This document shows, in pieces, positions 53,244 to 62,440 of a DNA stretch of 64,000 bases. A program made the translations under genes and the position numbers. Where the stretch lies: the NCBI RefSeq assembly GCF_025149915.1, contig NZ_CP102278.1, positions 976,001 through 1,040,000 of the forward strand, read 5' to 3'. How positions within the stretch are numbered: the stretch's first letter is position 1; every line of letters starts with the position of its first letter. Under the pieces are notes generated by a model. It ran no database searches. It was not told the origin of the DNA and was given only the letters and a program-made list of their open reading frames with translations. This DNA is from Coprococcus eutactus. Its GTDB lineage: Bacteria; Bacillota; Clostridia; Lachnospirales; Lachnospiraceae.

Positions 53244-54179
53244 TTAATTCTTAGAACATCTATACAGCAGATCCTCCCAACGACGGTCAACCTCCTGCTG
53301 ATACTGAACGAGGAGGTGCTCGTTCTCAGGCTTGAACAGGTGCTTGAACCTGCCCTGCGTTCTCAGGAAGTCCTCGATAGGAAGCTTCTTCTTAGGAGAG
53401 TAGGAGAGGATCCATTTGCCCTCGATAACCTCGAACAGAGGCCAGTAACATGTCTCGACTGCCAGCTTGCAGATGTCCATGATCTTCTCTGTAGGGTATC
53501 TCCATCCTCTAGGACATGGAGACATGACGTTGAGGAAAGCTGCGCCAGGTGTGTAGATAGCCTTCTCAGCCTTCTCGTAGAGGTCACGCATGTTGCCGAG
53601 AAGAGTAGACTGTCCAACATATGGGATGTCGTGTGCAGCCATGACCTGGGCGAGATCCTTTCTGTTCTGCATCTTACCATTTGACTGTGAGCCTACTGGT
53701 GTGGTTGTTGTGTCAGCATACATAGGAGTAGCTGATGAACGCTGGATACCGGTGTTCATGTATGCTCCGTTGTCATAGCACACATATACCATGTCATGTC
53801 CACGTTCCATGGCACCTGACAGTGACTGAAGTCCGATGTCATAAGTTCCGCCATCACCGCCAAATGTGATGAATTTGTATGTGTCATCTATCTTGCCTTT
53901 TTTCTTCAGAACGTTGTACGCTGTCTCAACACCGGAGAGGGTAGCGCCTGCGTTCTCAAATGCATTGTGTATGTAGCTGTCCTCGTATGCTGTGTAAGGA
54001 TACATGAAGGTTGAAACCTCAAGACATCCTGTGGCGTTACCGATGACCGCCTTGTCGCCCTCGTGAAGGGCGCGGAGTACAGTTCTGACAGTGATAGTAC
54101 CACCGCAGCCTGCACACATTCTATGACCTGGAGCAAGACGCTCAGGCTTGTTCATTACTTCTTTAAAATTATATGCCAT
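53244..54179 (-). CDS. porB: Pyruvate:ferredoxin oxidoreductase beta subunit
   Basis: The thiamine-pyrophosphate-binding subunit of the enzyme that turns pyruvate and CoA into acetyl-CoA and CO2, reducing ferredoxin. 311 residues, with Fe-S cysteines in RMCAGCGG near the N-terminus and the TPP motif FGGDGGTYDIGLQSL followed by CYDNGAYMNTGIQ. The order on this strand is porC, porD, porA, porB. It starts 13 bases after porA with AGGAGGTAAGATG as ribosome site. It ends just before the 182-nt fold-back element. Confidence 0.93.
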   Translation of the reverse strand: MAYNFKEVMNKPERLAPGHRMCAGCGGTITVRTVLRALHEGDKAVIGNATGCLEVSTFMYPYTAYEDSYIHNAFENAGATLSGVETAYNVLKKKGKIDDTYKFITFGGDGGTYDIGLQSLSGAMERGHDMVYVCYDNGAYMNTGIQRSSATPMYADTTTTPVGSQSNGKMQNRKDLAQVMAAHDIPYVGQSTLLGNMRDLYEKAEKAIYTPGAAFLNVMSPCPRGWRYPTEKIMDICKLAVETCYWPLFEVIEGKWILSYSPKKKLPIEDFLRTQGRFKHLFKPENEHLLVQYQQEVDRRWEDLLYRCSKN

Positions 54180-54192
54180 TTCATCTTACCTC

Positions 54193-55374
54193 CTACTGTC
54201 TAAGTCCTATGTACTGATACTGAGGGATCTCAGCATCGTTCTCGATCATGTCCTCAAGCTGTGCAAATACGCCTTTTGCGCTCTCCACAGTGTAGTCACG
54301 ACCGCCGAGACCGTAGATGTAGCTGACAGCCCTTGTGGTTGCCTGAATGTCATACAGGTGCTCCTTAACCTCTGCTGAGAGAGGTCCGCCGCCTGCTCTG
54401 AATCCTTCCGATCTGTCAAGGATTGCCACAGCCTTGGTGTGGGCGAGAGCCTTTGCAATCTCCTCACCAGGGAATGGTCTGAACACTCTAATCTTAAGAA
54501 GCCCGACCTTCTTGCCTTCGTTTCTCAGTTCATCTATAGCTTCCTTTGTTGTTCCGGCAGCAGAACCGATCATAACGATGGCGTAGTCAGCGTCGTCAAG
54601 TCTGTACTCCTCAAAGAATCCGTAGTGACGGCCTGTCATCTCCTCGAATTCCTTTGCAACGTCAAGAATAACCTGCTTTGCATTCTTCATGGCAGTGTTC
54701 TGAGCCATCTTAGTCTCCATATAGTAAGGAGATGTGGCGTAAGGACCGACAGCCATAGGCATCTCAGGATTTAACAGATACTGCTCAGGGGTGTATTCAC
54801 CTACAAACTTCTTTACGAGATCATCCTCGATGAGGGTGATGTTTTCAACGGCATGGCTTGTGATGAAACCATCCTGACATATCATGATAGGAAGTCTGAC
54901 ATCCTTGTGCTCAGATATTCTGTATGCCTGAACAAAGTTGTCATATGCCTCCTGGTTGTTCTCTGCGTATATCTGAAGCCAGCCTGTATCACGTGCGCCC
55001 ATACTGTCTGAGTGGTCACAGTTGATGTTGATAGGACCGGAGAGTGCTCTGTTTACAAGTGCGAGGGCAAGTGGAAGACGATTGGACGCTGCCACGTAGA
55101 GCTCCTCCCACATGAGAGCCATACCACATGATGATGTGGCTGTGAGTGTACGGCAGCCGGCAGCCTCTGCGCCGATCGCTGCACTCATGGCACTGTGCTC
55201 ACTCTCTACCGGTATAAATTCTGTATCGATCTCTCCATTGGAGATAAATGTTGAAACGAACTGAGGTATCTCAGTTGAAGGTGTTATAGGAAATGCAGGC
55301 ATAACATCCGGATTGATCTGCTTTATAGCATGTGCCACAGCCTCATTTCCTGAAAGACGTTCTCTTATAGCCAT
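54193..55374 (-). CDS. porA: Pyruvate:ferredoxin oxidoreductase alpha subunit
   Basis: 393 residues, the subunit that supplies part of the TPP site and the CoA-binding region. Typical motifs are AFPITPSTEIPQ, VESEHSAMSAAIGAEAAGCR, TATSSCGMALMWEELYVAAS and the C-terminal transketolase-like part with LLKIRVFRPFPGEEI. The four-subunit form found here is common in some Clostridia and archaea, in contrast to the fused single-chain PFOR. The start is one base from the porD stop, so translation is coupled. Confidence 0.94.
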   Translation of the reverse strand: MAIRERLSGNEAVAHAIKQINPDVMPAFPITPSTEIPQFVSTFISNGEIDTEFIPVESEHSAMSAAIGAEAAGCRTLTATSSCGMALMWEELYVAASNRLPLALALVNRALSGPININCDHSDSMGARDTGWLQIYAENNQEAYDNFVQAYRISEHKDVRLPIMICQDGFITSHAVENITLIEDDLVKKFVGEYTPEQYLLNPEMPMAVGPYATSPYYMETKMAQNTAMKNAKQVILDVAKEFEEMTGRHYGFFEEYRLDDADYAIVMIGSAAGTTKEAIDELRNEGKKVGLLKIRVFRPFPGEEIAKALAHTKAVAILDRSEGFRAGGGPLSAEVKEHLYDIQATTRAVSYIYGLGGRDYTVESAKGVFAQLEDMIENDAEIPQYQYIGLRQ

Positions 55375-55677
55375 TTATTTGCCCTCCTTCATAGTGATTG
55401 CTCCGAATTTGCACTGGTATGCGCATATACCGCAGCCCTTGCAGTGCTCCAGGTCAAATGCGAGACGCTTGCCTGATACGACCGGAATGCATGAATCCGG
55501 ACAGACAGGTGCGCACAGAAGACAGTGTACGCATTTGCTCTCGTCTAGGACAGGGGTTGAAGTCCTCCACTCACCTGTGTTAAATGCCTTGGATGTGCCA
55601 CCGCCGTATACGTGGTTTCCAGGTGTGAGCTCTGTCCATTTGCTATTGTCATGTATCTTGCTTATATCTGTTCTCAT
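55375..55677 (-). CDS. porD: Pyruvate:ferredoxin oxidoreductase delta subunit (2[4Fe-4S] ferredoxin)
   Basis: A 100-residue ferredoxin-type subunit with two complete [4Fe-4S] motifs: CVHCLLCAPVCPDSC and CKGCGICAYQCKFG. It carries electrons from the TPP site to external ferredoxin. Its ATG shares one base with the porC stop (TAATG), indicating translational coupling. Confidence 0.95.
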   Translation of the reverse strand: MRTDISKIHDNSKWTELTPGNHVYGGGTSKAFNTGEWRTSTPVLDESKCVHCLLCAPVCPDSCIPVVSGKRLAFDLEHCKGCGICAYQCKFGAITMKEGK

Positions 55678-56252
55678 TACTTCATTACCTCCCTGAAGGC
55701 GAGCTTTAATGCTTCCATGTTGCCTTCGATAACCTCTGGTTTCTTGGCAAATTTGTGCTGATATGACTGTCTCATATCTTCGAGGAAAGGTCCCTCCTCC
55801 ATGATTCCACTGACAGCAACGATGGCTGCAAGCATAGGAGAGTTAGGGAAATTCTTGCCGAGAGTCTTCAGAGAGATCTCCTTGGCATCAAGTGTGTATA
55901 CCCTGCCCTTGTAACCCTTGAGCAGTGGACGGACCTCGTCCGGAGTCTTAGGTGTATTTATAATGATGGCGCCATCCTCGGCGAGACCTGCAGTCACATG
56001 TACAGGTTCGATCAGAGATTCGTCTACAACAACCACATACTGTGGCTCGTAAATGTTGGAATGTACTCTGATAGGTTCACTGCTGATCCTGTTGTAAGCA
56101 GTGATAGGTGCGCCCATTCTCTCTGGACCATACTCAGGGAATCCCTGAACATATTTACCTGTTTTGAATGCCACATCTGCGAGGAGCAGGGCAGCAGTCT
56201 TGGCACCCTGACCACCACGTCCGTGCCATCTGATTTCGATAGTATCTTTCAC
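55677..56252 (-). CDS. porC: Pyruvate:ferredoxin oxidoreductase gamma subunit
   Basis: About 191 residues. The N-terminal IEIRWHGRGGQGAKTAA motif is diagnostic of the gamma subunit; FPEYGPERMGAPITAYNRIS is also conserved. The chosen start is a GTG at 56252, eight bases after AGGAG, giving the usual family N-terminus. An ATG at 56291 would add 13 residues and has only a distant AAGGA site. It is first in porCDAB and follows a promoter with an extended -10. Confidence 0.93.
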   Translation of the reverse strand: MKDTIEIRWHGRGGQGAKTAALLLADVAFKTGKYVQGFPEYGPERMGAPITAYNRISSEPIRVHSNIYEPQYVVVVDESLIEPVHVTAGLAEDGAIIINTPKTPDEVRPLLKGYKGRVYTLDAKEISLKTLGKNFPNSPMLAAIVAVSGIMEEGPFLEDMRQSYQHKFAKKPEVIEGNMEALKLAFREVMK

Positions 56253-56316
56253 TTTTACATCTCCTGTCAAAAATTTCTCATTAAGTTCCATTTAATAGGA
56301 AAAATAATCCTTTTGA

Positions 56317-56344
56317 TTATACCATTTATATATAATAAGTAAAG
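56317..56344 (-). promoter_or_regulatory. Promoter of porCDAB with extended -10
   Basis: On the minus strand TTTACT (56339-56344), 16 bases, TATAAT (56317-56322) preceded by TGG, which forms an extended -10 (TGnTATAAT). Confidence 0.7.
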
Positions 56345-56511
56345 AATAAAATTAAGGATGTGTAGGTGAATACAGAAAAAATTAACGAATAATGGGGGAT
56401 ACACCTGAAAATGTTAGATATTGACGGGCTGTGCAACATAAAATCATAAACAACAGGGAAGAAAGTGATAAAAATACTGCATGTGTATATATGAAAGAGA
56501 TCATCGCCAAC

Positions 56512-56546
56512 AAAAAAGACAGCTATGGGATCAACCCATAGCTGTC
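56512..56546 (-). terminator. Intrinsic terminator of the LytTR/GHKL two-component operon
   Basis: GACAGCTATGGG and CCCATAGCTGTC form a perfect 12-bp stem around a five-base loop. On the minus strand it is followed by a run of T. Confidence 0.92.
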
Positions 56547-56569
56547 TAAAATGTTCATAAAAGCGATAT

Positions 56570-57853
56570 TTACAATCTGACCAGAAAATGAATACAAGTC
56601 TGTCCGTCTACTGTCTGATTGTCGAGAAGGATCTCACCGTCATATTTTTTAGTGAGTTGTTTTAACTTATAAAGACCTATCCCCCTTGAATATCTGCCAT
56701 CCCTCAGCGGCTTTGTCGAGTAGCCTTTGGTGAAGAAATCCCTTCGCATGGTGGCGGTGAGTGTAGGCCCTGCATTGAGAGTCTCAATGGATGTCTTCGT
56801 TCCATCTGAGTCGATCACTATTTCTATATGTCCTCCATCCTCGGTGGCATCAAATGCATTGTCTACCAGAATACTCATCGTATCTAGGAGTTCGAACTCA
56901 GCAGCCTTTGATGTGAGAGTTGAATTCTTGACATTTATATTGAGATCTATATCTCGTTCCTGGGCAAGGTTCATCTTGCTGAACAGAAATCCGGCGATCA
57001 GTTTCATGTTGATCTTCAGAAGGTAGGAATTTTTTATAACATGATCGCTGCATGAAGTATCAAGTTCCTTTGCCAGAGCGGCAGAGAGTGATTCATAATC
57101 GGTGTAGCTGATTGGCAGCATACTTATTGCCTGAAGCTCGTTGCTGTAATCGTGCTGTCTCATTCTAACCTGATCAATAAGCTCCTCTATAATAGGAAGA
57201 TACTGTTCATATGACTGCAGCTGCTTCTGGGACTCCCTGAGACTTAAGTAGTTCTTGTACATTCCAGCGTACAGAATGAGGATAAGTATGGTTGTAAACA
57301 GGAAAGACATAAACACATTCATGAAATCTTTAGGTGATATACGCTGGTATAAAACAATGGAGACCATGAAGGCAAATACAGCGAGTATTATATTCCTGAA
57401 AACCTGGTTTTTTATGATGAGGGTTTCATACAGCTTATTCATGTGTCCGAATTTGTACAGCAAAATAGCTATCACAAGAGCCATACTTTCAGTTACATAT
57501 GTTGATGTATTGGTGAAAGGGTTGTCTGTGAATTGCATGATGACAACCATCTGTATAAGGTTCAGCACTGTCATGATTATAAGCGCCAGTGCATAGCCCG
57601 TTATGATCTTCATTGGCGGATAACGGAAGACCAGGGAGTAGAATACAAAGCAGTAGATGTATGATATCAGTGTGAATATTAACAAGGAGTCTGTAACTGT
57701 GGCAATCAGAGAGACTGGTAAAGTCAGCAGAAGCAAAGGTGGAAGTCTCTTTGCTATCTGGGAAAATTTTACATTATATATCGCCATCAAGAATACTAAA
57801 AATACAAAGGTATCAAACAGTATCTTGGAAAGAAAATCAAAATATGCAGCCAT
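56570..57853 (-). CDS. GHKL-domain (AgrC-type) sensor histidine kinase
   Basis: 427 residues. About six transmembrane helices fill the first ~200 residues, followed by a coiled linker, the phospho-acceptor histidine in VRMRQHDYSNELQAI, and a GHKL ATPase domain with MSILVDNAFDATEDGG and YSRGIGLYKL. This is the AgrC/ComD/VirS architecture, whose members sense peptide signals through the membrane part. Its start shares a base with the regulator stop (TAATG). No AgrB/AgrD genes are nearby, though a short Cys-rich frame lies at 58900-58959. Confidence 0.9.
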   Translation of the reverse strand: MAAYFDFLSKILFDTFVFLVFLMAIYNVKFSQIAKRLPPLLLLTLPVSLIATVTDSLLIFTLISYIYCFVFYSLVFRYPPMKIITGYALALIIMTVLNLIQMVVIMQFTDNPFTNTSTYVTESMALVIAILLYKFGHMNKLYETLIIKNQVFRNIILAVFAFMVSIVLYQRISPKDFMNVFMSFLFTTILILILYAGMYKNYLSLRESQKQLQSYEQYLPIIEELIDQVRMRQHDYSNELQAISMLPISYTDYESLSAALAKELDTSCSDHVIKNSYLLKINMKLIAGFLFSKMNLAQERDIDLNINVKNSTLTSKAAEFELLDTMSILVDNAFDATEDGGHIEIVIDSDGTKTSIETLNAGPTLTATMRRDFFTKGYSTKPLRDGRYSRGIGLYKLKQLTKKYDGEILLDNQTVDGQTCIHFLVRL

Positions 57854-58617
57854 TATCTGTTCTCCAAATATTTTTCTGTTTCTGTTTTATATTTTCTGCC
57901 GATCGGTATGGAGCCCTGAACTCCAGACAGCATCAAAAGACAGTTTGCTCTATCGTAGCTGTGTATGAAGCTGGGAGTAAAATAGTAACTCCTATGGCAT
58001 CTGACAAGAGGAATATCAGGCTTTTCCATCAACGTGTCAAATGTAGAATTTGTTACAATAAAGTCACCGTTTACTGTGAAAATGTGTTTGTGGTGTCCCT
58101 CGGATCTAACAAAGATAATATCCTGAGGAATCACATGGAACAAGATTCCCTGTATATCTTTGAGCTGTAATTTAGTCGGAACGGATTCTGAACCGTGCAT
58201 TACATTGTTTATGGCCGACACGACTTCATCACTGTTGTACGGTTTTGAAAAATAGTATCGGCAGTGATATTTGTTTATTACATCAAGACTTGGGTTAGTT
58301 ACGTCCGTTATAAATACGACAGGAGTGTCTTTGTGCTCAGGTTTGCGCCTGAGATAGGAACACACGTCAAGTCCACTTTTGCCATCTCCAAGGTTGATAT
58401 CAAGCATAAAAAGGTCAAATTTAGAGGAGTCGATGATGGCTGTGGCTTCATTGAAGCACGATGCGGTGAATACAGAAAACGCTGGATAGTGTTCGGCGAT
58501 TATATGATTCAGGCCGCTGCGCTGTATAGCGTCATCTTCAACAATAAGTATATTCATTGAAATCGGTGATTGTTGGTTCATATCGTTGTTCATATCAGTG
58601 TTCATATCAGTGTTCAT
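57853..58617 (-). CDS. LytTR-type response regulator with repeated N-terminus
   Basis: 254 residues. The protein opens with a four-fold tetrapeptide-like repeat (MNTD, MNTD, MNND, MNQQ) before the receiver core MNILIVEDDAIQR. The phospho-acceptor aspartate is in LFMLDINLGDGKSG, and the switch lysine in YFSKPYN. The C-terminal ~105 residues form a LytTR DNA-binding domain (QDIIFVRSEGHHKHIF, VRCHRSYYF, IPIGRKYK). AgrA, VirR and ComE are known members. The first ATG (58617) follows GAGGA, while the ATG of MNILIVEDD lacks a site, so the repeats are probably translated. Co-transcribed with the GHKL kinase. Confidence 0.88.
   Translation of the reverse strand: MNTDMNTDMNNDMNQQSPISMNILIVEDDAIQRSGLNHIIAEHYPAFSVFTASCFNEATAIIDSSKFDLFMLDINLGDGKSGLDVCSYLRRKPEHKDTPVVFITDVTNPSLDVINKYHCRYYFSKPYNSDEVVSAINNVMHGSESVPTKLQLKDIQGILFHVIPQDIIFVRSEGHHKHIFTVNGDFIVTNSTFDTLMEKPDIPLVRCHRSYYFTPSFIHSYDRANCLLMLSGVQGSIPIGRKYKTETEKYLENR
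58570..58617 (-). repeat. Four 12-bp tandem repeats at the start of the LytTR gene
   Basis: ATGAACACTGAT twice, then ATGAACAACGAT and the diverged ATGAACCAACAA, in frame and each starting with ATG. Copy-number change would alter the protein in four-residue steps without shifting the frame. Confidence 0.85.
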
Positions 58618-58899
58618 TGTAAGGTTCCTCTGTTGTAACTGAAATATAAAAATTTATATAATAAATATGTTTTTTTCTTTAGTTAACTATAGTATTTTAA
58701 CATACAATATTGGTATTATACAATAGGTAGAAAATAAGTATATGTATTTTATGCACAAAAATATTTGCTGTTCACGTCGATAGACACGTCATTCGTGTCG
58801 ATTTTTGCCTGACCTATTGGAAAATGTATACAAATCGGATAATATTGTAAGCACAGGATAATTGACTCTGAGGGGAGATTGATTATAAAGTGTCAGAAG

Positions 58900-58959
58900 A
58901 TGTATGCGGTGTGCAGTGGTTCCTGTAAAAAGGGCTGTTGTACAGCATATGTGATCTGA
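58900..58959 (+). CDS. Possible 19-residue Cys-rich peptide (doubtful)
   Basis: A short frame inside the putative small RNA reads MYAVCSGSCKKGCCTAYVI. It has four cysteines in 19 residues (C5, C9, C13, C14). The ribosome site is weak (only AGAAG directly before the ATG), and it lacks a leader sequence. It lies next to an AgrC-like peptide-sensing kinase, which is the only reason to consider it a signal. Confidence 0.2.
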   Translation: MYAVCSGSCKKGCCTAYVI

Positions 58960-59023
58960 CGCACACTACCATTTCAGATGGCTGTTCAAGCTACTTGATA
59001 TGGTATAGCCATTTATCTATCGT

Positions 59024-59068
59024 AAGAAGCTGCTGCAGATTACAGACATCTGTGGCAGCTTCTTTTTT
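59024..59068 (+). terminator. Intrinsic terminator of the putative small RNA
   Basis: AAGAAGCTGC pairs with GCAGCTTCTT, with an inner CAGAT/ATCTG stem, followed by T residues. Confidence 0.9.
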
Positions 59069-59140
59069 GTTCTGGCAATAGAAAAAGCGGCCAATCATAC
59101 CTCTAAGTACCATCATATGCGTTACTGACACATAATCCTG

Positions 59141-59169
59141 TTTAAAAAATCAATGGAATATGGTATCAT
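59141..59169 (+). promoter_or_regulatory. Predicted promoter of the hydratase gene
   Basis: TTTAAA (59141-59146), 17 bases, TATCAT (59164-59169) preceded by TGG. Confidence 0.5.
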
Positions 59170-59251
59170 GTAAAGAAGCATGGGGTTTTGTATACATGAA
59201 GGACAGTAATCCCAACTAAAAAGACAAAAAGCTATTACCAGGAGGAAGAGT

Positions 59252-61540
59252 ATGATTAAATTATTTGACAATGGTGCTTATCTTTTGCATGGCACAGAGC
59301 TGGTTGAGGATAATGCTGAGGCTGGTGCAGTCCTTGCATCAAAGATCGGCAGCGTTCCATCAAAGGAAGAGGCATCCAAGAACACACTTGCCTATGGAAT
59401 ATTGGAGAAGCACAACACATCAGACAACATGGACAATCTCAAGATAAAGTTTGATAAGATGACTTCCCACGATATAACATTTGTTGGAATCATCCAGACA
59501 GCCAGAGCGTCAGGACTCAAGGAATTTCCTATACCATATGTACTTACAAACTGCCACAATTCACTGTGTGCAGTAGGCGGTACCATCAATGAGGATGATC
59601 ATATGTTTGGTCTTTCCTGTGCGAAGAAATTTGGTGGTGTGTATGTACCACCTCATCAGGCTGTTATACATCAGTTTGCCCGTGAGATGCTTGCTGAATG
59701 TGGAGCAATGATCCTTGGATCAGATTCTCATACACGTTACGGCGCTCTTGGTACCATGGCTATAGGAGAGGGCGGCGGTGAGCTTGCAAAGCAGCTCCTG
59801 TGCAAGACATACGATGTTGCAAAGCCGGGCGTTATCGCGATCTATCTTGATGGAGAGGTACAGAAGGGAGTAGGTCCTCAGGATGTGGCGCTTGCCATCA
59901 TCGGAGCAACATTTGGATGCGGATATGTCAAGAATAAGGTTATGGAGTTTGTCGGCCCTGGAGTTGATAAGCTTTCAGCAGATTTCCGTATCGGTATCGA
60001 TGTAATGACAACAGAGACGACCTGTCTGTCATCCATATGGAAGACAGATGACAAGATAAAGGATTGGTATGATATCCACGGCAGAAGTGAGGCATACAAG
60101 GAGATGAATCCTGGAGATGTTGCTTACTATGACGGAGTTGTATATGTTGACCTGTCAACAGTTAAGCCGATGATAGCTATGCCATTCCATCCAAGCAACA
60201 CATATACCATCGATGATCTGAATGCCAACCTCATGGATATTCTCGATGATGTTGAGAAGCGTGCACTTGTAAGCCTTGATGGCAAGGTAGATTTCACACT
60301 TAAGGATAAGGTGAGAGATGGCAAGTTGTATGTAGAGCAGGGAATCATCGCCGGATGTGCCGGTGGTGGATATGAGAATATCTGCGATGCTGCCGATATA
60401 CTCAGAGGCAAGAGCATAGGAGCTGATGAGTTCACACTTTCAGTATATCCTGCAAGTACGCCTATATATATGCAGCTCGCAAAGAACGGAGTCCTGGCAG
60501 ATCTTATCGAGACAGGCTCTATCGTTAAGACTGCGTTCTGTGGACCTTGCTTTGGTGCCGGTGACACACCTGCCAACAACGCATTCTCCATCAGACATTC
60601 AACAAGAAACTTCCCTAACAGAGAGGGATCAAAGATACAGAATGGTCAGATATCATCTGTTGCACTTATGGATGCTCGTTCGATCGCAGCAACAGCAGCC
60701 AACAAGGGATACCTGACATCAGCAACAGACCTTGCAGATATAGAGTACACACATCCAAAGTATTTCTTCGACAAAGCTATATACGACAGAAGAGTTTACA
60801 ACGGTGTCGGCAAAGCTGATCCATCAGTTGAGATCAAGTTTGGTCCAAACATCAAGGACTGGCCTGAGATGGTTCCACTTACAGACAACCTTCTCCTGAA
60901 AGTAGCATCAGTTATACATGATCCTGTAACTACAACTGATGAGCTTATCCCATCAGGAGAGACTTCATCATACAGATCAAATCCTCTTGGTCTTGCAGAG
61001 TTCACATTGTCGAGAAAGGATCCTGAGTACGTTGGAAGAGCAAAGGCTATTCAGGCGGTTGAGAAGGTTCGTGAGGCTGGAGAGTGCATGGGTAAGGCAT
61101 TCCCAGAGGTCAAGGAAGTTATGCATGCTATCAAGGAGAAGTTCGAGGATGTATGCGGTAGCAATACAGGAGTTGGAAGTACCATATATGCTGTTAAGCC
61201 AGGTGACGGTTCAGCTCGTGAGCAGGCTGCATCATGCCAGAAGGTACTCGGCGGATGGGCAAACATTGCAAAGGAGTATGCTACCAAGAGATACAGATCA
61301 AACCTTATCAACTGGGGTATGCTTCCATTTGTCATAGACAAGGACTTTGATTTTGACAATGACGACTATGTATTCATTCCTGGCGTCAAGGATGCAGTGA
61401 AGAACAAGACAGAGGTTATCAAGGCTTATGTTGTGAACAAGAATTTTGCTGAGATAGAGCTTAGACTTGGAGAACTCACAGATGATGAGAGACAGATCAT
61501 CACAGACGGCTGTCTCATCAACTACTACAAGTACAACTAA
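59252..61540 (+). CDS. Aconitase-family hydratase
   Basis: 762 residues, the full three-domain core plus swivel domain of an aconitase-type [4Fe-4S] dehydratase. Conserved parts are [20 protein letters not shown] and the Cys pair in [17 protein letters not shown], followed by [12 protein letters not shown]. The third iron ligand lies in [13 protein letters not shown], where ordinary aconitases have a SCTNSSYED-type sequence; the cysteine is kept but TNSS is replaced by AGGG. The protein therefore belongs to a divergent branch (YbhJ-like hydratases) and may act on citrate or a related acid. It follows AGGAGGAAGAGT and has its own promoter. No citrate synthase or isocitrate dehydrogenase gene is nearby. 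Confidence 0.8.
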   Translation: MIKLFDNGAYLLHGTELVEDNAEAGAVLASKIGSVPSKEEASKNTLAYGILEKHNTSDNMDNLKIKFDKMTSHDITFVGIIQTARASGLKEFPIPYVLTNCHNSLCAVGGTINEDDHMFGLSCAKKFGGVYVPPHQAVIHQFAREMLAECGAMILGSDSHTRYGALGTMAIGEGGGELAKQLLCKTYDVAKPGVIAIYLDGEVQKGVGPQDVALAIIGATFGCGYVKNKVMEFVGPGVDKLSADFRIGIDVMTTETTCLSSIWKTDDKIKDWYDIHGRSEAYKEMNPGDVAYYDGVVYVDLSTVKPMIAMPFHPSNTYTIDDLNANLMDILDDVEKRALVSLDGKVDFTLKDKVRDGKLYVEQGIIAGCAGGGYENICDAADILRGKSIGADEFTLSVYPASTPIYMQLAKNGVLADLIETGSIVKTAFCGPCFGAGDTPANNAFSIRHSTRNFPNREGSKIQNGQISSVALMDARSIAATAANKGYLTSATDLADIEYTHPKYFFDKAIYDRRVYNGVGKADPSVEIKFGPNIKDWPEMVPLTDNLLLKVASVIHDPVTTTDELIPSGETSSYRSNPLGLAEFTLSRKDPEYVGRAKAIQAVEKVREAGECMGKAFPEVKEVMHAIKEKFEDVCGSNTGVGSTIYAVKPGDGSAREQAASCQKVLGGWANIAKEYATKRYRSNLINWGMLPFVIDKDFDFDNDDYVFIPGVKDAVKNKTEVIKAYVVNKNFAEIELRLGELTDDERQIITDGCLINYYKYN

Positions 61541-61627
61541 TTTATATATTATATATGGTGCCGAGTGCGCCATGTATGTACATTTGCAGATTATGTATAT
61601 TTTCAGATAATGTATATACGACGAGAT

Positions 61628-61675
61628 AACAGGCATCATCATTGTGTGCATTTGCGCGGATTGGTGGTGCCTGTT
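61628..61675 (+). terminator. Terminator after the hydratase gene
   Basis: AACAGGCATCATCA pairs with TGGTGGTGCCTGTT (two G-U pairs), followed by a weak T-rich tail (GTTATT). Confidence 0.7.
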
Positions 61676-61789
61676 GTTATTCATATAGCCTGTGTGATCC
61701 TGAGACGATGATGCACAATGGCGAAGACGAAAGGATTTGCATCGTGTCGGGGTTGCCAAGACAAAAATAAAATACAGGAGGTTTTTATA

Positions 61790-62428
61790 ATGAGTAAATC
61801 AGAGATGGAAAAGATGCACACATGTGAGCTTTATCTTCCGGGTGACGAGGACATCGCCAGAGAGCAGATAAAGTGCCTGGACAGATTGTATGATTTCAAT
61901 ATGACCAGACCAACGGAGATGGTCAAGAGGCAGCAGATGCTTAAGGAGATGTTTGAGGAGATAGGAGACAACTGCTATATAGAGCCACCACTTCATGCAA
62001 ACTGGGGCGGAAAGTTTGTGCATTTTGGAAATAACATATATGCCAACTTCAACCTGACAATGGTGGATGACACGCACATATATGTTGGAGACTATACAAT
62101 GTTTGGTCCGAATGTCACACTGGCTACGGCGGGACATCCGATAGACGCAGATCTCAGAAAACAGGGATATCAGTACAATGCACCTATAACAATAGGCAAG
62201 AACTGCTGGATAGGTGCAGGAGTTACGATACTTCCGGGGGTAACTATAGGTGATAACACCGTCATAGGAGCTGGAAGTATGGTTGCAACGGATATTCCAT
62301 CGAATGTGGTTGCTGTCGGAAACCCGTGTAAGGTTCTTCGTGAGGTAAATGAGCGAGATGCAAAGTATTACTTCAAAGATCACAGGATCGACTTCTTCCA
62401 GTACAACAACGTAAGTAAGAATGACTGA
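61790..62428 (+). CDS. Sugar O-acetyltransferase, Maa/LacA family
   Basis: Transfers acetyl from acetyl-CoA to maltose, galactoside or a similar sugar. 212 residues, left-handed beta-helix type. The N-terminal mac domain is about residues 5-60 (MEKMHTCELYLPGDEDI), and the hexapeptide repeats include IGDNCYIEPPLHANWGGKF, VGDYTMFGPNVTLATAGHP with the catalytic His, and ITIGKNCWIGAGVTILPGV. The start at 61790 follows AGGAGGTTTTTATA; an ATG at 61718 would add 24 unrelated residues. The gene lies 12 bases before the zinc-ribbon gene, so the two are likely co-transcribed. Confidence 0.93.
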   Translation: MSKSEMEKMHTCELYLPGDEDIAREQIKCLDRLYDFNMTRPTEMVKRQQMLKEMFEEIGDNCYIEPPLHANWGGKFVHFGNNIYANFNLTMVDDTHIYVGDYTMFGPNVTLATAGHPIDADLRKQGYQYNAPITIGKNCWIGAGVTILPGVTIGDNTVIGAGSMVATDIPSNVVAVGNPCKVLREVNERDAKYYFKDHRIDFFQYNNVSKND

Positions 62429-62440
62429 TGAGGTGAATGA

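Larger units (their letters stand above)
58852..59068 (+). ncRNA. Putative small RNA or attenuated leader upstream of the hydratase
   Basis: A possible ~170-215-nt transcript. Promoter choices are TTGGAA-N17-TAATAT (58817-58845) or TTGACT-N16-TATAAA (58862-58889). Foldable segments include GTGTGC/GCACAC enclosing GCTG-TTGTA-CAGC, TCAAG-CTA-CTTGA inside ATGGCT/AGCCAT, and the final terminator. An alternative pairing CTACCAT/ATGGTAT overlaps the ATGGCT helix, as seen in switching RNAs. I recognise no known riboswitch class. The downstream hydratase has its own promoter, so an independent RNA is likelier than a leader. Confidence 0.45.
58618..59251. other. 634-base intergenic region with a putative small transcription unit
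   Basis: It contains, on the plus strand, two possible promoters (58817-58845 and 58862-58889), a structured segment ending in a strong terminator (59024-59068), and then a separate promoter for the hydratase (59141-59169). The part near 58618-58760 is AT-rich and should hold the promoter of the LytTR operon. Confidence 0.6.

Noticed and set aside
58852..59068. Known metabolite riboswitch (c-di-GMP, cobalamin, lysine, T-box)
   Set aside because: None of their conserved cores, for example the T-box or the GEMM tetraloop and receptor, can be found.
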